Shown here one piece after another: positions 1-12,100 of a DNA stretch of 64,000 bases. The position numbers and the translations under genes are program-made. How positions within the stretch are numbered: the first letter of the stretch is position 1; every line of letters starts with the position of its first letter. The DNA comes from Loripinus fragilis (taxonomy: Eukaryota; Mollusca; Bivalvia; Lucinida; Lucinidae), in the NCBI GenBank assembly GCA_964019695.1, contig CAXHUL010000547.1, forward strand, positions 1-64,000, written 5' to 3'. Below the pieces are notes generated by a model, which worked only from the letters and a program-made list of their open reading frames with translations, ran no database searches and was not told the origin of the DNA.

Positions 1-112
1 ACAAAAATTACCCCTGGAGGAGAGAATAGCCCTAGCCCTTAAACATGCTGGTGTCTCAATTACTGTTACATCAATTACAGATATAGTAGCATTTGGTATA
101 GGAGGCTCAACG
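1..112 (+). CDS. Patched-related gene, exon A (5' end outside window)
   Basis: Codons run from base 2 and give 37 residues starting QKLPLEERIALALKHAGVSI and ending FGIGGST. The donor ACG|GTTAGT follows at 113. This is the only copy of the array motif preceded by unique coding sequence (QKLP), so it is the authentic exon and the other copies derive from it. It encodes part of the sterol-sensing domain just before VIPALSAF in the next exon. Phase at the 3' end is 0. Confidence 0.88.
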
Positions 113-3100
113 GTTAGTATATTTATAGCCCTGGAGGAGAGAATAGCCCTAGCCCTTAAACATATTGGTGTCTCAATTACTGTTACATCAATTACAGATA
201 TAGTAGCATTTGGTATAGGAGGCTCAACGGTTAGTATATTTAAAGCCCTGGAGTAGAGAATAGCCCTAGCCCTGAAACATGCTGGTGTCTCAATTACTGT
301 TACATCTATTACGGATATAGTAGCATTTGGTAAAGGAGGCTCAACGGTTAGTATATTTATAGCCCTGGAGTAGAGAATAGCTCTAGCCCTGAAACATGCT
401 GGTGTCTCAATTACTGTTACATCAATTACTGATATAGTAGCATTTGGTATAGGAGGATCAACGGTTAGTACATTTATAGCCCTGGAGTAGAGAATAGCCC
501 TAGCCCTGAAACATGCTGGTGTCTCAATTACTGTTACATCAATTACTGATATAGTAGCATTTGGTATAGGAGGCTCAACGGTTAGTATATTTATAGCCCT
601 GGAGTAGAGAATAGCCCTAGCCCTGAAACATGCTGGTATCTCAATTACTGTTACATCAATTACTGATATAGTAGCATTTGGTATAGGAGGCTCAACGGTT
701 AGTATATTTATAGCCCTGGAGTAGAGAATAGCTCTAGCCCTGAAACATGCTGGTGTCTCAATTACTGTTACATCAATTACTGATATAGTAGCATTTGGTA
801 TAGGAGGATCAACGGTTAGTATATTTATAGCCCTGGAGTAGAGAATAGCCCTAGCCCTGAAACATGCTGGTGTCTCAATTACTGTTACATCAATTACAGA
901 TATAGTAGCATTTGGTATAGGAGGCTCAACGGTTAGTATATTTATAGCCCTGGAGTAGAGAATAGCCCTAGCCCTGAAACATGCTGGTATCTCAATTACT
1001 GTTACATCAATTACTGATATAGTAGCATTTGGTATAGGAGGCTCAACGGTTAGTATATTTATAGCCAGTGATTTCGTTAAGAGGCGGCAGCCGGCAAAAA
1101 TAGCCACCTACTTAGCATTCTGTTCCAGCTACTTCGATAAATTGGTCCATAGGTTATACTATAAAGCAGTGAATTTGGCCAGGTTCATGACAATGTCTGC
1201 TGGCTACTCCAAAACTTAGAGAAATCCCTGATAGCCCTGGAGTAGAGAATAGCTCTAGCCCTGAAACATGCTGGTGTCTCAATTACTTTTACATCAATTA
1301 CTGATATAGTAGCATTTGGTATAGGAGGATCAACGGTTAGTATATTTATAGCCCTGGAGTAGAGAATAGCCCTAGCCCTGAAACATGCTGGTGTCTCAAT
1401 TACTGTTACATCAATTACTGATATAGTAGCATTTGGTATAGGAGGATCAATGGTTAGTATATTTATAGCCCTGGAGTAGAGAATAGCTCTAGCCCTGAAA
1501 CATGCTGGTGTCTCAATTACTGTTACAACAATTACAGATATAGTAGCATTTGGTATAGGAGGCTCAACGGTTAGTATATTTATAGCCCTGGAGGAGAGAA
1601 TAGCCCTAGCTCTGAAACATGCTGGTGTCTCAATTACTGTTACATCAATTACTGATATAGTAGCATTTGGTATAGGAGGGTCAATGGTTAGTATGTTTAT
1701 AGCCCTGGAGTAGAGAATAGCTCTAGCCCTGAAACATGCTGGTGTCTCAATTACTGTTACAACAATTAGAGATATAGTAGCATTTGGTATAGGAGGATCA
1801 ATGGTTAGTATATTTATAGCCCTGGAGTAGAGAATAGCTCTAGCCCTGAAACATGCGGGTGTCTCAATAACTGTTACATCAATTACTGATATAGTAGCAT
1901 TTGGTATAGGAGGATCAATGGTTAGTATATTTATAGCCCTGGAGTAGAGAATAGCCCTAGCCCCGAAACATGCGGGTGTCTCAATTACTGTTACATCAAT
2001 TACTCATATAGTAGCATTTGGTATAGGAGGATCAATGGTTAGTATATTTATAGCCCTGGAGTAGAGAATAGCTCTAGCCCTGAAACATGCTGGTGTCTTT
2101 AGGTTGCACTTCACTATTAAATTTCCATAGACAACAAAGTTAGGTTTCGTCACTTTATTAAAAAACTGTACATACAAAGCTTAACAAACCTGTCTTATTT
2201 TAAACAGCCATTCTATCCAATCAACTTCATATAAAAACAATCATATGGTTTCCTGATGAGGGGGCTGCAATATTGGATGGCGTCTAACCAACAGTAAATA
2301 GTACCTGAAAATATGGCATACCTACCTTGGGGGTCAGTTAATGAAACCAACCCTATCTCCCTATAATAAAATCATTTCAAAGTTAAATATGCCTATTAGT
2401 AACTGACATTGGTTAGTCTGTTTTTATACTACAAAATAATGGACATGCATGATTGACAGATGAGGTCATCCATCTTATAATGTTAACCTAATGCTATCCC
2501 CACAAAAGGCGGGGCCAAGCTTTGTCTATATCTAGTGGTGTATCCTAAAGGTTGCACTTCACTATTAAATTTCCATAGACGACAATGTTAACGTTTCGTC
2601 ACTTTATTAAAAAACTGTACATACAAAGCTTAACAAACCTGTCTTATTTAAAACAGCCATTCTATCCGATCAATTCCATATAAAAACAATCATATGTTTC
2701 CCTGGTCAGGGGGCTGCAATATTGGATGGCGTCTAACAACCAGTAATTCGTACCTGAAAATTTGGCATATTTTCTACCTTGGGGTCAGTTAATGAAACCA
2801 ACCCTATCTCCCTATAATAAAATCATTTCAAAGTTAAATATGCCTATTAGTAACTGACATTGGTTGATCTGTTTTTATACTACAAAATAATGAACATGCA
2901 TGATTGACAGATGACGTCATCCATCTTATAATGTTAACCTAATGCTATCCCCACAAAAGGTTGGGCCAAGCTTTGTCTATATTTAGTGGTGTGTACCCTC
3001 AATTACTGTTACATCAATTACAGATATAGTAGCATTTGGTATAGGAGGCTCAATGGTTAGTATTCATTAGTATTTAAGATTATAGATAATACCAAATCAT

Positions 3101-6100
3101 AAAAATGACTGTAAGCGTTCGAACAACTCCGACTGCTTTGAAACAACAATGGCCGCCTAAACACACATCGTTTGATTATCATGCCAAATTAAACTAGTTT
3201 AAGGCCATAATAAACAGCAAATTGTGACTCCAACATTGCAAGTCGGCACCAAAATAAGTCAGATTGTTATATGACTGGAGAGAATCCTGTCTCCTGATTG
3301 GCCCAATTTGTCTACCTGGAAACTGGTCTAATCCGGTCCACAAGTTAATATTGCATGAAAACCAGCTCAAACTAGTTTCCAGAAGTTAATACTTTGACAC
3401 TTCTGCAATATTACTGACTAGAGAGCTAAAAATAGCATGATGAGTGTGAAACTAGCATGTGCTGCATGAAATTGACATGATTTGCTATTTCACCTCCCAA
3501 CAGGTAAATTAAAGACTTTCATGATTTTTTACAACAGTTTTTTTTTGTTTGTTTGCTTATTCATCTTTGTTTGAAAAAGCAAACTGTAAAAACAGTTGTA
3601 TGATAACATTTCATATTCCCCATTTAGAGAATTAATTTACATTTGAAAATGCAAAATACTAAATTATAATATTTTAATAAAAGTTGCTAAAACTTGCGAG
3701 AAAGTCGTTAGATGTCTTAGATTGAAGGTTGAATGCCTTTAACAACAAAAGTGAAAGTAGCAAAATTTTCATTCTAAAATGAAAAGTCATATAACAAAAC
3801 AGTTATTGACTTCAATTTCGGTAGACAAAGGATTTATCTACCCTTAAAAGTGATACTCGGCCTGGCAGCCTCGGTGAATTATCACTTTTTCAGGTAGATA
3901 AATCCTTATGTCTACCTCATTGAAGTCAATAATTGTATATTATTGCATAAATATTATTATTATGCAATAATCTATATTAGTATTCACTAGTATTTACGAT
4001 TATAGATAATACCAAATCATAAAAATGTGCCTGTAATTTAAGGTTAAACTGTTGTTTATTAGGACCCATGTCAAATCTAGCCTGGTTCTAGAACTGTTAA
4101 AACTTTGTTAGCCTGGTTCTAGAACTGTAATTACTTTGTTAGCCTGGTTCTAGAACTGTAATAGCTTGTGAGCCTGGTTCTAGATCTGTGATTTTTTTTA
4201 GCCTAGTTCTAGAACTGTAATAACTTTGTTAGCCTGGTTCTAGATCTGTAAAAATTTTTTTAGCCTAGTTCTAGAACTGTAATAACTTTGTTAACCTGGT
4301 TCTAGAACTGTAATAACTTTGTTAGCCTGGTTCTAGAACTGTAATAGCTTTGTTAGCCTGGTTCTAGATCTGTTAAAACTTTGTTAGTCTAGTTCGAGAA
4401 CTGTGAAAACTTTGTTAGCCTGGTTCCAGAACTGTGAAAACTTGTTAGCCTGGTTCTTGAATTGTATAACTTTCGTTAGCATGGTTCTAGAACTGTGAAA
4501 ATTTTGTTAGCCTGGTTCTAAAACTGAGAAAACTTTGTTAGCCTGGTTCTAGAACTGTGAAAATGTTGTAAGCCTGGTTTCTAGAACTGTAACTTTGTTA
4601 GCCTGGTTCTAGAACTGTAATTACTTTGTTTGCCTGGTTCTAGAACTGTAATTACTTTATTAACCTGGTTCAAGAACTGTGAAAATGTTGTAAGCCTGGT
4701 TCTAGAACTGTAATAACTTTGGTAGCCTGGTTCTAGAACTGTGAAAACTTTTTTAGCCTGGTTCTAGAACCGTGAAAGCTTTGTTAGCCTGGTTCTAGGA
4801 CAGTAATTGTGAAAACTTTGTTAGCCTGGTTCTAGAACTGTGAAAACTTTGTTAGCCTGGTTCTAGAACTGTGAAACCTTAGTTAGCCTGGTTCTAATAC
4901 TGTGAAAACTTTATTCTGTTTCAGGTCATCCCAGCATTGAGCGCCTTCTGTGCCTATGCTGCTTTTGGAATTCTGGGATTGTATGGACTGGTTTCAACAT
5001 TTTTTGTTGCCTGTCTCACTCTAGACCAGAGAAGGGTAGAGCAGTCTAGAGATGCCATTTTCTTCTGTTTCATTCATAGAGACTATATTCCTAATAAGTT
5101 CAGTCAGATGAACCTGGTACAATCATTCATTGAGAAAGTGTATTCTCCAACCTTAATGAAATTATCATGTAAGGTATGTACAATCAATTTTGTTGTGTCT
5201 CTTTTGATCATATCAGTTACATTCTGTGGTATGTTTTTGAGGAACTTATTTTTGTTCTTGATTGATCAAGGACGTAGTTGGGGTGGTCCAATATATATTT
5301 TTATGGGAGTTAAGTCTTTTCTTGCTATTTGAGACTTGTCATGGCCCAGTCCCATACTTTCGTGGAGATTGATCATGAAATAATTTCTACGGTCATTCTC
5401 CTCCCTTCCGCTGAATCATTCAAGAAGGGTTGTTGTCAGTTACAAGCGAAAGTATGTGCACGAAGTACTAGTTAACCGCTTGTTCAAGCTTGCCCAGGAA
5501 AAAGTGTGGTTAGGTGAACTGACCGTCGGGCCATGACCATAGCTGTTGACATGGGATGTAAAGCAACAAAACAAACAAAGAAACAAATCTGCTGATAACA
5601 TTTGCAAACTACCCAGAACAGGACCCACAGAATGTTGATCCTGATCTGGATCCAAACCATTTGACACACTGATATTTAGGGAGCGCAGTGGCTCAGTGGT
5701 AGAGTGCTTGACTCGAGACTGAGGGGCCGGGGGTTCGAGCCTCCCCGACGTAACTGCGTTATGGTCTGTGAGCAAGACACATTTATCCTAGCTTAATACT
5801 GGTTCAACCCAGGAAGACCCGTCCCTGTTTAACTGAAAGATTGCTGATGGAACGTAAAGAATCAAACCAAACAAACACACTGATAGTGTTCCTGAAAGAA
5901 TTTTTTGTAAAGGATAATTTTGAAAAAAGTCAGCAGACGACCATGAAAGCATGAAAAACGACTGGTTGCAAGATTATCAATAGAGACTACAAAGTTGCCG
6001 CTAACAAGGAAAGAGTTAAGAGTATTTTTCTTATTTATGTTTTGGGTACTCAAAACAAAACATGTGTTTAAACTTATGGGAAAGAAATGGATTTCAATTT

Positions 6101-9100
6101 TAAGCTAAAAAGGCGACCTATGATAAAATCTTATTTGCTCCAGAAAGGAAGTCATTACTTTTTCTGAATGTTGTCTGCTGCTTATGGCTCTTTTTAAAGG
6201 GTTAAAGATTGACCCTTTAAGCCCCAGTTACACATTCATGAATTTGGCCACGGTAGAGCTACAATTCACCCCGATTTATAAAATAGTGATGCATCGGCAT
6301 GATTCATAGTAACACCGTAGAGACCTGGGCATGAATCATAGTGATTCGTAAATAATCTTGGTAATTCTGGAACCTCCACAACATTGCTACTAAATTTTGA
6401 ATTGTTTAAAACATCCTGGATGAATCGTGGTGGATTGTGGACGTGGCCTATTCTGTAGCACTACTGTAATGGAATCGGGCTCATTGGTAGTGGCAGCTGA
6501 GAGTTTTTCATGGGCATTTGGGGTGAATGGGAGTATCGCTGACACCCCGATTTGTCCCGATTTGCACCAATTTACCCCGATCATCAGGAACACAGAACGA
6601 GGAGGGGAACAATGCTAGCACCGTATCAAATCATTGGCGCATTGTGAGCATTCGTAGCTCCACAGTGGTGAATCGTAGTGCTGTGGTCATGAATCGTAAT
6701 GGATCTGTAGATGAATCCTTTAGACACTGCATTGATACTGTTTTCTCTTTTTTTCCATCCTGATGCACCAGATTTTACTGTCTGGCTCAAATCGGGATGA
6801 ATCGTGGACGGAATCTTGAGTGTGTAACTGGGGCTTTAAATAAAAAAATCACTACATTAGGGTCAATCTGGGTAAATACGGACGAAATTTACATGCCTAT
6901 GTTTCATAAGCCATTGTCGTTATTTGGCAGGGGTTATACATTCAGATACCGGGTTTTATACTTGGGTTTTTCATCGCTGTACCCTGCAACAAGTGAACAG
7001 AGGATATATGGTTCGGAAATCAGACAATTAAGCAAAAATGCATGTGACCCCATTTCGGGTTAATACAGATGAGGTAGGGAAACTACGGACGTAGACAGGG
7101 AAAATACAGACATATACAATTTCCATTATGGTAAATACGGACCATGAATATATACTTATTGCATAGGTCATTTTTGAGAGGCTGTTGAAGCGTTCTTTTT
7201 TATTCTGGCGCCTTGTGGTTTGATGCATCGTGGAACATGGTTCAATCCTCTGGGAATACTTTGGTGCCCAGGCTATCCCTCAGATATTCTGTACAACTAG
7301 CACAGTTTTGTTGACCGGAGGCACCACATCAATGATGGCTGAAGATTTGGAACCTTGCTTTTTGTTATCTTAATATATCATAATTGGTCTTCAACCTGCA
7401 TTCCCATAGCTTTGTTTGCTCTAAAATATGTTTTGCTAAAACAATCAAGAAAATTTTATCAGTGTGAAGAGAAAATCAAAGTAAAAACACTGTGTCCATA
7501 TTTTCCTGACATACAAAAATGGACCGGTAATATACGAACACTTTATATTTCAAGTAACTGCGCGAAATGGTTTTCATTATTGAAGAAAAATATGAAGAAA
7601 ATGAAACATGATTAGCCGATCCTTTGGTTGAAGTCAATTTATTGCAATGAAATACACATTTAATGACTGAATTCATGCACCGAAAATGTTTCTTCCAATA
7701 GATGAAACTTTGTGATATTCTCAAAGAATCTGGATTATGCAGGGCTAGTCCCACTGATGGGGGAAAATTCCTCATTGCAAATGGTCATCATTAAGTGGTA
7801 TACAGGTGTAGAAGAGCTGAATGGACACTTTTTAAAGCTGGAATAAAACATTTCTTTGTCACAGACTTGTGTTCTTGGACATGTGAATTGTAAGCCGTCT
7901 GTCCGTGTTTACCCCCCTGTTCGTATTTACCTGGATTGACCCTTCAGTCCCTTTATAACTTTATGTTTGGGGTCTGTAGAAAAGGACCAATCGTGTCATA
8001 AAGGGACAATTTTTCAAAGGTCATTTTCCAATATTTTCTTTGTAAAATTCCATGGTAAAAATTTTGGGTGCCATAGCATGATCGTGTTATATCCAAATCT
8101 GTGTTTTATTAAGCTGTCTTATGAAAAGAGTGCACTGCAGTTCCAACCATAAAAGTTGTCCCCCTTTTATGTGTGACCTTCACCTTTATGTTTCCTTAAT
8201 TCTCTATTTTAGATCTCAGTTGTTGTAGTTGCCATAGCCTTAGCCTGTGTTAATATCTGGAGTTTTAGCCTGATGCGGCAAGACTTTGACTTGTATAACT
8301 ATATTCCGTCCGACTCCTATGCAACAAGCTTCGTAGAGGCGCAGAAAGAGTTTTACCCTGATAAAGGATATGATACTGCTATTTACTGTGGTAAGTTTGA
8401 TAAGTAAAAATCTTGAGTCAGGCCTCCAGACAAGAGAGGATAATTCCAAATATAACACACTCTTTCTTATTGAAAGGCAAGAATTGTTTATGTGCTGATT
8501 TGAAGTGTCTCTCTTGAAATGTTTCAAGTCAGCAAATAATTAAATGCAGGCCTCTAGATAAGGGTTTGTAATTGAAAAAACAACAACAACTTTTTAGCTC
8601 ACCTGAGCCATTGGCTCGTGGTGAGCTTTTGTGATCATTGGATGTCCGTCATGTGTCGTCGTGCGTGGTCAACAATTGCTTCAAAGGACATCTCCTCCTA
8701 AACTACTGGCTGGATATTGATCAAACTTTTACAGGAATGATCCTTGTATGGTCCTCTGTAATAATTGTTCAAACGGTTCCAGTCCATTGCATATCTAGGT
8801 CACACAGGCTAAAAACAGATTTTCGAGATGAAAACTTTAAAAATCTTCTTGTCTGAAACCACAAGGCCTAGAGCCTTGATATTTGGTATGTAGCATTACC
8901 TAGTGGACCTCTACAAAGTTTATATAAATTATGCTCCTGGGGCCAAAAATGGCCCCGCCCCGGGGGGTCACATGTTTTACATAGGCTTATATAGGAAAAA
9001 ACATGAAAAATCTTCTTGTCTGAAATCATTAGGCCTAGAATACCCGTTTATACCATAAGGCCATAAATACCCATTGATACTACCTATTTTCCTACACAAA

Positions 9101-12100
9101 AATACAAAATCCTGTATCACCCTACTAGTGTTTTCTGATTCCGTATCACCATCCTACATATTTTACCCACGTCAAACTACTTTACACTGGTACTGTATTT
9201 GGGTAAAAACCATCAACGGGCTGGAATCTGAATCAAATATTAACAATATTACTTTTTCCACTGTTCTTTTTTTTAACTTGTTCAAAAGAAAGACACAATA
9301 GTAGTCTGCACTTTTGACGTTACAAATGACTTCATATATATGCAATGACGTTGCATAACGTTTCTGTCTTCCACCACTGGAACAGGAGGAGCTAGAGGTA
9401 CAAAAATGAAAAATTATAGAGAAACACAATAAAATTGGTATCAACATGTTTCTTACGGTCTTATTAAGAAAATGAGTACCCACACTTTATGTTTTTGTTC
9501 ACTTATAAGAAAGTTACAGACATTTGAAATTCCAAGGTGGGCTCGAGGAAAAGGATTTTCAAAATGGCGATCTGCCAATTCTTCCAGCAGGGAACAGCTG
9601 ATGATCACCACTCTGGTAAAAAATAGACGTGTCATCATGCCACATCACATAGATCTGTCGTAGTATTTTTCCTTACATTTGTGCAAATGCATGTATATTA
9701 TTGAATCGTTCTAGCCTTGTTTTGTTATTTTTTGTAGGTATATAATAAATACATCATTACTTTGAGTAACTTGATCCGATGGGTCGGATCACCCCATCGG
9801 ATCAAGTCTCGTGGGTACGCCAGGAACGACCGACTTCGTCTTGTGTGATACTGTTGTTCCTGGCATTACTGAAGTAATAATGTGTATATATTTTATATTT
9901 CACATGTGAAATACAACTTTTTTTTAATATTTTCACATGTGAAATATAACTTTTTTTAAATATACTCTATTTAGTTTAAACAATATTTTATTTTGAAAAT
10001 ACATAGCATGAGGAAATAATACACTATATTTGATCAGTATTTTCCTGTATTTCATTACTTTGTATATAATAAATTCACTTACCCCAAGGTTTCATCAGTA
10101 TGTTCTGGCTATACAGTAACTCACTGTTTTAGGAATTATGTCTCCCCCCCTGGAAGGGTCTGGAGACATATTGTTTTTCTGTCTGTCTGTCCTGCGTCAC
10201 AAAATTGTGTCCGCTCTATAACTTGATAACAGTTAGAGATATTTCAATGAAACTTTATAAATTTGTGAAGCACATTCAGACGACCTGTCATGCACAAGAA
10301 CCATAACTCTTGCATGTTTATTTTTCAAACTACTCCCTTGTAACATAACTAAATGCAATTTTTTGTACGCTCTGTAAGTTGAACACTGTTAAAGCTATTT
10401 GGTTGAAACTTCTTACACTTCTAGAGCACAATGATGACGTGTCATGCACAAAAAGCATAACTCTTGCATGTATATTTTTCAAATTATTCCCCTTGTAACA
10501 TAACTTAATGCAATTTTGTGATTTTTTTTTATTCCTAAAAGGGGGAGACATCTGTTTTTTTTTGTAGAAAAACAATTCTACTTGAAATTAATACCAGCAT
10601 AGAATTCACTCTGAAAAGCATTTTTCATTTATTTATTTTTCAGTGATTTGCTTTAGTTTATGGAAATTATTTAAAATGTTTTTTATTTAATCTGTTTTCA
10701 GATGCTATGAGTTACTTCCATAATCGTTATCTGTTTCAAGACATGTTTAGCAAAATAGACAACGATCCCTATATACAGAATGGATCAGTGAATTCTTGGC
10801 TGACTGGTTTTGCCAATTATTTACAACAAAGTGAGGATCCCTATGTAGTCTCCCAACTGGATACTGGTAAGAAAACTCATTTTCAATGCTTTTAACCCAT
10901 TGTATACTAATGGATTTGTCCTTCTGGTTTGATACAATAACTTGGGATAGTCCATTGTACATATTTAGAGGTGGCAAGTTATAACTTTCAAAAAAAATAT
11001 TGTATTCTTTTGTCTGAAGATCATTTTTACCTTTACAAACAGTGTAGACCCTGATGAAATACAGCATTATGCTGCATTTCATCTGGTTCTTCAATGTTTA
11101 AAAAAGTACTCCTTTAGGGGTTATCCGAATACAAACGGTTAATAAATTCATTAATACATGAGCGTGGATGTTAGATTCTATATATCATGAGACACTTATA
11201 GTACTTTTAAATTGGGTTTTGGAATGAAAACACTAAAACTTTGCCTTATATATGCCACATCGTATTTGGAGTCATTTCATAACATTACCCAAATCTATAA
11301 TTCACCAGTGGTTTATAGATTTTAATGAATGACATTATATCACTCCAAGACGTGACCTCATATGGGCCTCAACACAAGAAAACCCGTCTTCGGGGTTTGG
11401 GAACAACAAAGGTGCAGGCCAGCCTGCGCTTCCACGCAGTCTGATCAGCGCCTTAAGTTTGTTATTCGCTTATAGGAAATATCGTGCCTTAACTGGCTAC
11501 TAAAAATTTACAACTTCCTAGCTAGTCTCTGTAGCTGAGTAGACTGGTTTTGGTCTTACTTTGTAAGAAGCCCCGAAGATAGGTTTTCTCGCTTTGAGAC
11601 CCATATAATAATTACCATAATGTCACCGGGTAGCTTGTATAGTTGCTAACACAGTTCCCTGTCTATTTCAGACGGGTACCCACTAACTGGACCACAGTTT
11701 GATAATCTACTTTTATATTTTCTACAACAACGAGAAGGCAGGTCCTTCGGACAATTTATTAAGTTTGATTCTAACTCCCCACCAAGAGTAAAGGTAAGTT
11801 AATTGTTTGATTTTAACCCTTTTAAGACCAATTGAATTTTCCATAAAGCTACAATGAAGTCAGAATGGTGCATTGTATACATTGAGGGGTCACAGGTTAT
11901 AATACCCCCCCCCCCCCAAAAAAAAAAAAATGTATTTCTTTCTCTGAAGGCTGATTTTGTCTTAGCTTACAGTGTAGACCCTGATGAAATGCCGCATAAT
12001 GCTGCATTTCATCTGGGTCTTCACTGTTTGCTAAAATACCTGTTTAAGGGTTTCTGGTCTCCAAAGGGTTAATCAAATGCTGTTTTGTTTCTCTGTTCAT

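Larger units (their letters stand above)
14..3056 (+). repeat. 117-bp tandem array built from an exon end plus splice donor (17 copies)
   Basis: Units start with CTGGAG at 14, 131, 248, 365, 482, 599, 716, 833, 950, then after an insertion at 1237, 1354, 1471, 1588, 1705, 1822, 1939 and 2056. Spacing is exactly 117 bp, or 39 codons. Each unit is two bases plus 33 codons of the sterol-sensing-domain exon, followed by GTTAGTATATTTATAG, the intron start with the donor. The final unit is split: its first 43 bp end at 2098 and the rest resumes at 2998, after which sequence leaves the unit at about 3056 (TATTCATTAG), which marks the original intron. Units at 14, 131 and 1588 read GAG GAG; the other fourteen read GAG TAG, a stop in the exon frame. 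Copies differ by only a few bases, so the expansion is young or homogenised. Confidence 0.95.

Noticed and set aside
131..2055. Array units as a series of genuine alternative exons
   Set aside because: Adjacent units are separated by only 16 bp of intron-like sequence, too short to splice, and fourteen carry a stop; individual use of donors remains open.
4079..4914. Regular 31-bp repeats resembling a CRISPR array
   Set aside because: Units are directly contiguous with no unique spacers, and the setting is a metazoan intron; it is a minisatellite.
4937..5332. 131-codon open frame as a stand-alone protein
   Set aside because: Its first part is exon B; the rest lies past a good donor at 5174 and has no family features.
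5675..5760. Possible tRNA genes at the SINE heads (also 17302 and 60980)
   Set aside because: Box A and box B are present but the cloverleaf is incomplete, and each head continues into the same SINE body with target duplications.
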